Position numbers and translations under genes: made by a program. From Croceicoccus marinus (GTDB taxonomy: Bacteria > Pseudomonadota > Alphaproteobacteria > Sphingomonadales > Sphingomonadaceae), in assembly GCF_001661675.2 (NCBI RefSeq), contig NZ_CP019602.1:434001-498000 (forward strand): DNA of 64,000 bases, in the 5' to 3' direction. The notes below the pieces were generated by a model that did not search any database, was not told the origin of the DNA, and saw nothing but the letters and a program-made list of their open reading frames with translations. Shown in pieces: positions 57,284-64,000 of the stretch. Numbering within the stretch: the stretch's first letter is position 1; each line of letters begins with the position of its first letter.

Positions 57284-58735
57284 ATGCAGGTCTTCTGGAC
57301 GGGGTATTCGATGGTCGCTCTCGAAAGCGGGCTGGGCCTGCTTCTTTCCGCTGCTGAAGCCGTCAGGCTCGAACTTCTCCTGTTCGCGGGTTTCTGGTTC
57401 GTCATTGGCGCTCTGGACGAGCTTGCGATCGATGTCGCATGGCTATGGCTGAAGTCGACCGGGCGGGCCAGGACGCACAGCCTTGCTGCGCCGCTCGATC
57501 CGACCCTGATCGGCTCCATCGCCCTGTATGTCCCGGCGTGGCGCGAGGCGCGGGTGATCGGACCCATGCTGCGCCATGCGCTGGCAGCATGGCCGCATGA
57601 CGGTCTGCGGATCTATGCAGGCTGCTACGTGAACGATCCTGAGACTTTCGCGGCTATCGAGGCGGCAGGCACCAGGCCGGATGGTACGACCGACCCGCGC
57701 CTGACCATCGTGGTGAACGAAAGGCCGGGTCCGACGACCAAGGGAGACTGTCTAAACCGCTGCTATGCCGCGATGCTTCATGACGAGCAGCGGGAAGGGC
57801 GCCGGTTCCGCGCGGTCCTGCTTCACGATGCCGAGGACCTCGTTCATCCGCAGGCGCTCTCGCTGATCGACCGCGAATTGGAACGTGCCGACTTCGTCCA
57901 GATCCCCGTTCGCCCCGAACGCCACGAGGCATCGCAATGGGTGTCGGGCCATTACTGCGACGAATTCACCGATGCGCATGCGCGCGAGATGGTCGTGCGG
58001 GCCGAACTGGGCGCTGGGATACCGGCCGCCGGGGTTGGCTGCGCCTTCTCGCGCAGCGCGCTCGACCGCATAATCGCGCGTCGCGGGTCCGACGCCGGGC
58101 CGTTCGATCCCACCGCCCTGACCGAGGATTACGAGCTTGGCATGCTGATCGGAAGGGCAGGTGCCGAGGGGAAAGGCGGCCGCTTCGTACGGGTGCGAGC
58201 CTCCGATGGATCGCTGATCGCTACCCGCGCCTATTTTCCGCACCGGCTGGATGCCGCCGTCCGGCAAAAGGCGCGCTGGGTTCAGGGCATTGCTTTCGAC
58301 GGCTGGGAACAGCTGGGATGGAGCCGTAGTCCGCTGGAATTCTGGATGCGGCTGCGCGACAGGCGCGGGCCATTGGTGGCCGTGGTCCTGCTGACCGCCT
58401 ATCTGCTGATCGCGCTGACCCTGGTTCTGCGGCTTGCCGAAGCCACTGGTATTTATCGGCCGGCGCGGCTGCCGCCCCTCATCTATTGGGGCCTCATCCT
58501 CACGACGCTGGCCTTCGTGTGGCGCGGGATCGTGCGGTTCTTTCTGGTGGGGCGCGAATATGGATGGAGCGAGGGCCTGGCGGCCATCATCCGGATTCCG
58601 GTCGCCAACATCATCGCCATTATCTCGGCGCGGCGGGCGCTGGGGCGCTATGTCTCCGACCTCAGGGGCAAGGGCAAAAGCTGGGACAAGACCGAGCATG
58701 ACCGCCACCCGGCGGATGCCAGGCCGCGCGGATGA
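57284..58735 (+). CDS. NfrB-like membrane glycosyltransferase (GT2)
   Basis: 483 residues. The N-terminus is hydrophobic (about 10-60), and two to three more helices lie at about 365-390 and 400-450. The catalytic motifs of processive GT2 enzymes are all seen: the substrate Asp (TTKGDCLNRC), DxD as LLHDAEDLVHPQ, TED in LTEDYELGML and QxxRW as RQKARWVQG. This is the NfrB (phage N4 receptor/exopolysaccharide) group. E. coli NfrB has an extra C-terminal c-di-GMP-binding MshEN domain that is absent here. It overlaps the next gene by ATGA. Confidence 0.87.
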   Translation: MQVFWTGYSMVALESGLGLLLSAAEAVRLELLLFAGFWFVIGALDELAIDVAWLWLKSTGRARTHSLAAPLDPTLIGSIALYVPAWREARVIGPMLRHALAAWPHDGLRIYAGCYVNDPETFAAIEAAGTRPDGTTDPRLTIVVNERPGPTTKGDCLNRCYAAMLHDEQREGRRFRAVLLHDAEDLVHPQALSLIDRELERADFVQIPVRPERHEASQWVSGHYCDEFTDAHAREMVVRAELGAGIPAAGVGCAFSRSALDRIIARRGSDAGPFDPTALTEDYELGMLIGRAGAEGKGGRFVRVRASDGSLIATRAYFPHRLDAAVRQKARWVQGIAFDGWEQLGWSRSPLEFWMRLRDRRGPLVAVVLLTAYLLIALTLVLRLAEATGIYRPARLPPLIYWGLILTTLAFVWRGIVRFFLVGREYGWSEGLAAIIRIPVANIIAIISARRALGRYVSDLRGKGKSWDKTEHDRHPADARPRG

Positions 58736-59817
58736 CGAGCACGGCCGCTAGGCGGGGGCAGCCGCTTGTCGCATTGACCGGGCTGATGGGCGGCTGGGTC
58801 GCGCTTCGCGTGATGGTGCCGGGGATTGAGATCATCGACGTGCCGGTGCCGCCGAACGTCGCGAAGCGGGTCGGCCAACCCGAACAGGTCCCGGTAGAGG
58901 CGGAGCCCGAACCGCCGATACCGGCAGCGCCGCCTCCGGTTACGCGGCGCCCGCCCCTGCAGCCGCGCGAAGCCCTGCCTTTTCGCGCCCCGTCTGTCCC
59001 GACCGAACCGCTTCCTGCGAAGACCCGGACCTATGCGCCGATCCCGCAGCGGGCTGGACCATCGCCTTCTCCGCATTCGGGACCGCCGCCGCCGGCGCCA
59101 GAGCCGCCACGCTCCCCGCCGTCGCCTCGGTTGCTGCCGTTCTCCCCGGTACAGGCGCGGGATGACGGCAAGCGCTGGTCCGCCGATGGCTGGCTGCTGT
59201 GGCGCAAGGGCAGCGGTTCGGCAGCGGCCCTGCCGGGCGCGACCAGCTATGGCGCAAGCCAGGCAGGCGCGGTGCTGCGCTACCGACTGTCGCATGAGAG
59301 CGCGCTACGCCCCCGCGCTCATCTTCGCGTGACCAGCGCGATCGACAGCGCCGACAGGGAAATCGCGGCCGGCATCGGGATCCAGCCGCTCCGCAAGATC
59401 CCGTTCGAAATCCTTGCCGAAGGCCGTGTCGGCATTTTTTCGGGCGACATTCAGGCCAGGCCAGCGGTGGTCGGCGTATTTGGTCCCCCTGCGCAGTCGC
59501 TGCCGCTCGACCTGACGGCGGAACTTTATGGGCAGGGGGGCTATGTCGGGGGAACCGATCCCACCGGCTTTGTCGACGGGCAGATGCGCGTAACCCGTGC
59601 AATCGACATCGGCCGCGCGCATTTGCAGGCCGGCGCGGGAATCTGGGGCGGAGCGCAGGAAGGTGTGGAGCGCGTCGATGCCGGTCCGAGTGTATCGGTC
59701 ACGGCGCCGATCGCCGGCGGGATCTTCGCGCGCGCCAGCATCGATTGGCGCGAACGCGTCGCCGGGGACGCCAGGCCGGGATCCGGCCCCGTGGTGACGC
59801 TGTCCGCCGGGTTCTGA
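58732..59817 (+). CDS. Proline-rich protein with NfrA-like C-terminal beta-barrel
   Basis: 361 residues. An N-terminal hydrophobic stretch (VALTGLMGGWVALRVMVPG) acts as anchor or signal. Residues ~60-150 are Pro-rich (PPPVTRRPPLQPRE, PPPPAPEPPRSPPSPR), and the last ~200 residues form alternating strands (KRWSADGWLLWRKGSGSAAA, AELYGQGGYVGGTDPTGFVD) ending in LSAGF with a final Phe. This resembles the C-terminal barrel of NfrA, the N4 adsorption outer-membrane protein, without the TPR part of NfrA. It is translationally coupled to the NfrB-like gene. Confidence 0.75.
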   Translation: MTSTAARRGQPLVALTGLMGGWVALRVMVPGIEIIDVPVPPNVAKRVGQPEQVPVEAEPEPPIPAAPPPVTRRPPLQPREALPFRAPSVPTEPLPAKTRTYAPIPQRAGPSPSPHSGPPPPAPEPPRSPPSPRLLPFSPVQARDDGKRWSADGWLLWRKGSGSAAALPGATSYGASQAGAVLRYRLSHESALRPRAHLRVTSAIDSADREIAAGIGIQPLRKIPFEILAEGRVGIFSGDIQARPAVVGVFGPPAQSLPLDLTAELYGQGGYVGGTDPTGFVDGQMRVTRAIDIGRAHLQAGAGIWGGAQEGVERVDAGPSVSVTAPIAGGIFARASIDWRERVAGDARPGSGPVVTLSAGF

Positions 59818-59948
59818 CCGCGACCGATCTACGCCACCGGCCGATTAGTTTGCAAAATCCGCAAGGGCCATGCAGACATCCCCGCCTGCTTGCTGCATAA
59901 GGCGATCCAGCATGTCGCTGCTTCGCCGCCGGATTCCATAACCCCGCC

Positions 59949-60866
59949 ATGGACGTCTACCTCCCGATCGCGAATCTGTCGGTGAACGGCCTTGTCATCG
60001 TCCTTCTGGGCGGCCTGACGGGGCTGCTTTCCGGCCTGTTCGGCGTCGGCGGAGGCTTTTTGACAACGCCCCTGCTGATTTTCTACGGCATTCCGCCGAC
60101 GGTCGCCGCCGCATCCGCCGCAAGCCAGGTGACCGGGGCCAGCGTCTCGGGCGCGATCTTTCATGCCAAGCGCGGCGCGGTCGATTACCAGATGGGCGCC
60201 ATGATGGTTGGCGGGGGCATCGTGGGAACCGGCATCGGGGCGCTGCTCTTTCGCCTGCTGGAAGCGATCGGGCAGATCGACGTGGCGATTGCCATTCTCT
60301 ATGTGGTCGTGCTGGGCAGCGTCGGCATCAAGATGGCGATGGAATCGGTGCCCGAACTGCTGTCCGACCGGTTCGAGCGGCTGAAGCGTGCGCCCAGCAA
60401 GAGGCGGCACCACCCCTTGGTCGCAAGCCTGCCTGGCCGCTGGCGGTTCTACAAGTCGGGGCTTTATATCTCCCCGCTTGCGCCGGTGCTGCTGGGCATG
60501 GCGGTCGGCACGCTGACGATGCTGATGGGCATCGGCGGCGGCTTTCTGCTGGTGCCGCTGATGCTGTACGGCCTGGGCATGAGCGCGGCGGTGGTCGTCG
60601 GCACGTCGCTGTTCCAGATCCTGTTCACCACCATCGCGACGACCATGATGCATGCGTTGACCACCAATGCGGTCGATATCGTGCTGGCCGCGCTGCTGCT
60701 TGTCGGCTCGGTATCGGGCGCGCAAATCGGCGCGAAATTCGCCCTGGATGCCAGGCCGGAATTCCTGCGCGCGGTGCTGGCGGCGATCGTGCTGGCAGTC
60801 GCGCTGCGCATGGCGGTGACGCTGACCTTCCGGCCGGGCGAGATCTTCACCGTGTCGCCGCTATGA
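59949..60866 (+). CDS. TauE/SafE family sulfite/organosulfur exporter-like protein
   Basis: 305 residues. Two repeats of four helices with the glycine-rich signature GLLSGLFGVGGGFLTTPLL and MLMGIGGGFLLVPLMLYGLG, the hallmark of the TauE/SafE family. A central charged loop (LSDRFERLKRAPSKRRHH) lies between the halves. The family exports sulfite, sulfoacetate or related anions, with substrate unknown here. It overlaps the next gene (ATGA), a typical pair with TIGR02186. Confidence 0.92.
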   Translation: MDVYLPIANLSVNGLVIVLLGGLTGLLSGLFGVGGGFLTTPLLIFYGIPPTVAAASAASQVTGASVSGAIFHAKRGAVDYQMGAMMVGGGIVGTGIGALLFRLLEAIGQIDVAIAILYVVVLGSVGIKMAMESVPELLSDRFERLKRAPSKRRHHPLVASLPGRWRFYKSGLYISPLAPVLLGMAVGTLTMLMGIGGGFLLVPLMLYGLGMSAAVVVGTSLFQILFTTIATTMMHALTTNAVDIVLAALLLVGSVSGAQIGAKFALDARPEFLRAVLAAIVLAVALRMAVTLTFRPGEIFTVSPL

Positions 60867-61648
60867 CCCGCCTGCCCGTCCTCGCCGCGGGCCTGTGGGC
60901 CTTTCTGGTCGCCGCGTCCCCCGCTTTGGCCCAGGGCCGCGATCCGATCCTGATCCCCGAAATCTCGCAGCACGAGGTCGTGGTGCGGCAGGGTTTCACC
61001 GGTGCCAACCTGCTGCTGTATGGCGCCGTACTCCAGCCCGACGGCAGCCGGGCCCGAGGGGATACGCCCTACGACATCGTTGTCGTGCTCAAGGGCCCGA
61101 CCGAGGCGATCAACCTGCGGGAGAAGCGGCGCATCTGGGGCATGTGGATCAATGCCGATTCCGCCCAGTTCCGCTCCGCTCCCTCCTATTACGCGGTTGC
61201 CTCGTCGCGTCCGCTGCCCGAGATCGTCGATACGCGCACGGCGGCCATCTACGAGCTCGGCCTCGATTCCCTTCAGCTTTCGCCCATCGGCGCCATCCGC
61301 CCGGACGAGGTGTCGCGCTTCGTGGCGGGCCTGGTCGCCAAGCGGGTGGCCAACGGGCTTTACGTGCAGGCCGAAGGGGCGGTCACCATCAGCGAGGGCG
61401 TGCTCTACCAGGCGCGCATTCCCTTGCCTTCCAGCGTGCTGACCGGCGAATATACGGCGGAGACATTCGCCATCGCCAACGGGCGGGTCATCGCTTCGGC
61501 CACCAGCGAAGTGACCGTCACCAAGCGCGGCTTCGAACGCGCGGTCGAGATCTGGTCACGAGACTACAGCACAATCTACGGGCTGATGGCCGTTGCCCTT
61601 TCGGTCTTCATGGGTTGGGCCGCGGGCCGGCTGTTCGCGCTGGGCTGA
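60863..61648 (+). CDS. TIGR02186 family protein
   Basis: 261 residues. A signal peptide (LAAGLWAFLVAASPALA), a periplasmic domain with the pattern EVVVRQGFTGANLLLYGAVL, YDIVVVLKGPTEAINLREKRRIWGMW, and one C-terminal transmembrane helix (YGLMAVALSVFMGWAAGRLF). This is the TIGR02186 profile, a protein of unknown function that accompanies TauE/SafE transporters. A joint complex is likely. Confidence 0.88.
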   Translation: MTRLPVLAAGLWAFLVAASPALAQGRDPILIPEISQHEVVVRQGFTGANLLLYGAVLQPDGSRARGDTPYDIVVVLKGPTEAINLREKRRIWGMWINADSAQFRSAPSYYAVASSRPLPEIVDTRTAAIYELGLDSLQLSPIGAIRPDEVSRFVAGLVAKRVANGLYVQAEGAVTISEGVLYQARIPLPSSVLTGEYTAETFAIANGRVIASATSEVTVTKRGFERAVEIWSRDYSTIYGLMAVALSVFMGWAAGRLFALG

Positions 61649-61758
61649 TCGCGGGTTTGGCGCCCGGTATCTTAGCACCGCATTAACCCTGCCTCCCTAA
61701 GCTGCAGCGCAGATGCATCGGGCCGTCGCGGTTGGCGGCCCTTCAGCGAGGCGCGGCA

Positions 61759-63948
61759 ATGAACGACCATACTTCCCGCTTTTCGGGTCGCCCCCTTTCC
61801 GGCAGTCCGGAATTCCAGCGGCGATCCCCCTTCGGCCGCTCGCCCGATGCGGGTGCCGCGCCGGAAAGCGGTGGCCCCGAGCCCGAGGAACGGCGCGGCG
61901 ATCCGGCGATGTCGCCCGCGATGGCCCGGCTGAACCGGTTTCGCAACGCCGCGCCCGAACCCGATCCGCAGACGCTGAAGCCGGCGCGCCCGCATGTGCC
62001 CGCCCCGCCCGCAGCATCCGCGCTCGCAGCATCCCCGCCTCCAGCATCCCCGCCTGCAGGGTTCGCGTCCGCCTCCGAAGCGCCGCCCGCTCCGCCGCGG
62101 GCCGACGAACAGATGCGCCCCACTGCCGTCCCGCCGCCGCCGCGCGGGATGAGCGAAAAGGACGCAATCCACCGCCCGATCGAGCCGCCGCGCCCCCCGG
62201 TTGAGGAGCCCGAGCCGCAGCTGATCCGGCGCGCCCCGCCGCAGCCCGAACCGGCACCCAGGCCTCGCGAGACCGAAGCGCGCGTCATTGCCGAACGCGC
62301 CGGTAGCGCGGGCGAGGCTGCCAGCGAACCGGTCGAGCGCAAGTCGAGCCAGGCTTCCAGGCCGATCGGCGAAGTGCTGGACATCGCAGGCTCGATGTCG
62401 CGGGTCATGCTGCAGCGTGACCGGCTGATCGAATGCCGGCAGGACAGCGATCCGACCGTGCAGCTGGCCGGCCTCGTCGGCTCGCAGATCAAGGTGCGGG
62501 TGGGCCAGATCTGGCTGCTTGCCAGCGTTCGCACGCAGTCGCTGGATCGCGGCACCGGCCAGATCATCGCCGAGATCGACTTCCTTGGCGAAGGTCAGGA
62601 AGAGAAGCTGACCGGCCGGGTCCGCAACTTCACCCGGGGCATCACCAACTATCCGATCCCGGGCGCGGAGGTCTATGCAGCGACCAACCCCGACCTGGCG
62701 CAGATCTATGCGTCGGACGGGCGGGCCAATATTCAGATCGGCAAGGTGTTTCCGACCAAGGAAATCCGCGCGGGCCTGTATATCGACGCCATGCTGGGCA
62801 AGCATTTCGCCCTGCTCGGATCGACCGGTACCGGTAAGTCGACCAGCGCCGCGCTGATCCTCCACCGCATCTGCGAGGCTGCGCCCGAGGGTCACATCGT
62901 GATGATCGACCCCCACGGCGAATATAACGCCGCGTTCCGGGGCTTTGGCGAGCTGCTCGACGTGTCGAACCTGCGGATGCCGTACTGGCTGATGAACTTC
63001 GAGGAGCACTGCGAGGTCTTCATCAATTCCGAAGGGTCGGACCGCATGGCCGACATGGACATTCTTGCGCGCTGCCTGCTGCGGGCGCGCGGCAAGAACA
63101 AGATGGCCGGCGGGATGAGCAAGCTGACCGTGGACTCGCCGATTCCCTACCTGCTGTCGGACCTGACCAACGCGATCCAGGAAGACATGGGCAAGCTGGA
63201 CAAGGCGACCAATACCGCGCCGTTCCTGCGGGTGAAGGGCAAGATCGAGGAGATCAAGGCCGATCCGCGCTACCAGTTCATGTTCTCTGGCATGCTGGTC
63301 GCCGATACCATGACCGACGTGATCGGGCGCATCTTTCGCATGCCGACCAATGGCAAGCCGATCTCGATCATCGACGTGTCGGGCGTGCCTTCGGAAATCA
63401 CCAGCACGGTTGTCGCGATGCTGAGCCGCATGGTGTTCGACTTTGCGATCTGGAGCCGCGACGAGCAGACCCGCCCGATCCTGCTGGTGTGCGAGGAAGC
63501 GCACCGCTACGTCCCGAACGAGCGTAATTCCGATGGCAACTCGGTCGGCAAGATCCTGTCGCGTATCGCCAAGGAAGGCCGTAAATACGGCATCAGCCTG
63601 GGCCTGATAACGCAGCGTCCGTCGGACCTTGCCGAAGGCGTGCTGTCGCAGTGCGGCACGATCCTTGCCATGCGGCTCAACAACGAACGCGACCAGGATT
63701 TCGTGAAGGCAGCCATGCCCGAAGGCGCGCGCGGCTTTCTTGCCAGCATACCGGCGCTGCGCAACCGCGAATGCATCGTCTGCGGCGAGGGTACGGCCAT
63801 CCCGATGCGCGTCACCTTCGACGATCTGGAAGAACGCAAGCGCCCGGCATCGGAAGATCCGCTGTTCAGCGAACTGTGGTCCAGGTCCGGCGGCGAGGAG
63901 GACGCGGTCGAGCGTACCGTCATGCGCTGGCGCGCCCAATCCCGCTAA
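61759..63948 (+). CDS. HerA-like (DUF87) ATPase
   Basis: 729 residues from the ATG at 61759 (an ATG nine codons upstream is also open). Residues 1-~200 are low-complexity (Pro/Ala/Glu). A small beta domain (about 225-300, LAGLVGSQIKVRVGQIWLLA) resembles the HAS barrel of HerA. Then come the Walker A GSTGTGKSTSAALIL near residue 354, MIDPHGEYN, Walker B LLVCEEAHRYVP near 575 and LGLITQRPSDL (sensor). HerA-type ATPases are hexameric DNA translocases. No NurA partner follows. The gene has a complete stop at 63948. Confidence 0.88.
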   Translation: MNDHTSRFSGRPLSGSPEFQRRSPFGRSPDAGAAPESGGPEPEERRGDPAMSPAMARLNRFRNAAPEPDPQTLKPARPHVPAPPAASALAASPPPASPPAGFASASEAPPAPPRADEQMRPTAVPPPPRGMSEKDAIHRPIEPPRPPVEEPEPQLIRRAPPQPEPAPRPRETEARVIAERAGSAGEAASEPVERKSSQASRPIGEVLDIAGSMSRVMLQRDRLIECRQDSDPTVQLAGLVGSQIKVRVGQIWLLASVRTQSLDRGTGQIIAEIDFLGEGQEEKLTGRVRNFTRGITNYPIPGAEVYAATNPDLAQIYASDGRANIQIGKVFPTKEIRAGLYIDAMLGKHFALLGSTGTGKSTSAALILHRICEAAPEGHIVMIDPHGEYNAAFRGFGELLDVSNLRMPYWLMNFEEHCEVFINSEGSDRMADMDILARCLLRARGKNKMAGGMSKLTVDSPIPYLLSDLTNAIQEDMGKLDKATNTAPFLRVKGKIEEIKADPRYQFMFSGMLVADTMTDVIGRIFRMPTNGKPISIIDVSGVPSEITSTVVAMLSRMVFDFAIWSRDEQTRPILLVCEEAHRYVPNERNSDGNSVGKILSRIAKEGRKYGISLGLITQRPSDLAEGVLSQCGTILAMRLNNERDQDFVKAAMPEGARGFLASIPALRNRECIVCGEGTAIPMRVTFDDLEERKRPASEDPLFSELWSRSGGEEDAVERTVMRWRAQSR

Positions 63949-64000
63949 GGCCCGATCGCGCCAAGTCCGGTCGCTCCGGGCCCGATCTTGCAAGGCGTCA

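Noticed and set aside
57284..59817. The NfrB/NfrA-like genes as prophage parts
   Set aside because: NfrA/NfrB are host envelope genes used by phage N4 as receptor. No phage structural or integrase genes are nearby.

Overview
The window is 64 kb of dense, high-GC chromosomal DNA. It holds about 58 genes, mostly short same-strand runs with ATGA, GTGA or TGATG stop/start overlaps. Gene content points to a sphingomonad-type alphaproteobacterium (Sphingomonadaceae or Erythrobacteraceae; the genus is not resolvable from here). The reasons are a TonB-dependent receptor, 5-aminolevulinate synthase with the C4-pathway N-terminus, a TorF-type outer-membrane protein, a ScfR-type propionate regulator, and an exact GAAC-N7-GAAC LexA operator of the alphaproteobacterial type. 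No rRNA, tRNA, CRISPR array or prophage was seen.

Layout. 1-3049: end of a TonB receptor, then an SRAP protein and a PA0069-type radical SAM protein facing each other, with a LexA box in the promoter of the latter. 3053-14757: housekeeping genes (moaB, a lytic transglycosylase, a degenerate UDG-fold protein, ETF-QO, ispE, N-formylglutamate amidohydrolase, ilvD, NAD(P)HX repair, a RlmD-type methyltransferase, MAPEG). 14942-22047: a polyamine region with carboxynorspermidine dehydrogenase, carboxynorspermidine decarboxylase and ornithine decarboxylase. Together these give the S-adenosylmethionine-independent route from ornithine to spermidine. A LemA/DUF3137 divergent pair lies inside this region. 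The decarboxylase has a likely regulatory leader with a 26-codon open frame. 22048-25394: small accessory genes (repeat-built lipoprotein, SugE/Gdx exporter with a guanidine-II-like hairpin, CPBP protease, nitronate monooxygenase, a broken LMW phosphatase gene). 25395-39569: hemA, murI, plsY, dprA, topA, an MFS exporter, era-rnc-lepB, pgi and gor. 39611-41407: a TPR protein.

41680-54714 is the methylmalonyl-CoA (propionate) locus. A ScfR/PccR-type regulator is divergent from pccB-osmC-mce-ech-mcm-DUF3445-bioB-lprI-pccA-csaA, with clear TTTGCAAA palindromes in the shared promoter. bioB in the operon fits the biotin need of the carboxylase. pccA is cut at codon 508 by an IS256-family element (1438 bp, 9-bp target duplication CTGTCGCCG). 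The strain therefore carries a recent-looking natural knockout of propionyl-CoA carboxylase alpha.

54717-63948: a metallophosphatase, a TorF-type outer-membrane protein, glyoxalase I, then a pair made of an NfrB-like membrane glycosyltransferase and a proline-rich protein with an NfrA-like C-terminal barrel (a reduced form of the N4-receptor polysaccharide machinery). A TauE/SafE-TIGR02186 pair and a HerA-like ATPase with a long disordered N-terminus follow.

The strongest signals beyond ordinary annotation are the IS insertion in pccA, the ScfR operator array, the LexA box, the ornithine decarboxylase leader, the guanidine-II-like hairpin and the minimal NfrB/NfrA-like pair. All functional statements are from reading the sequence and family knowledge; no database search was run.
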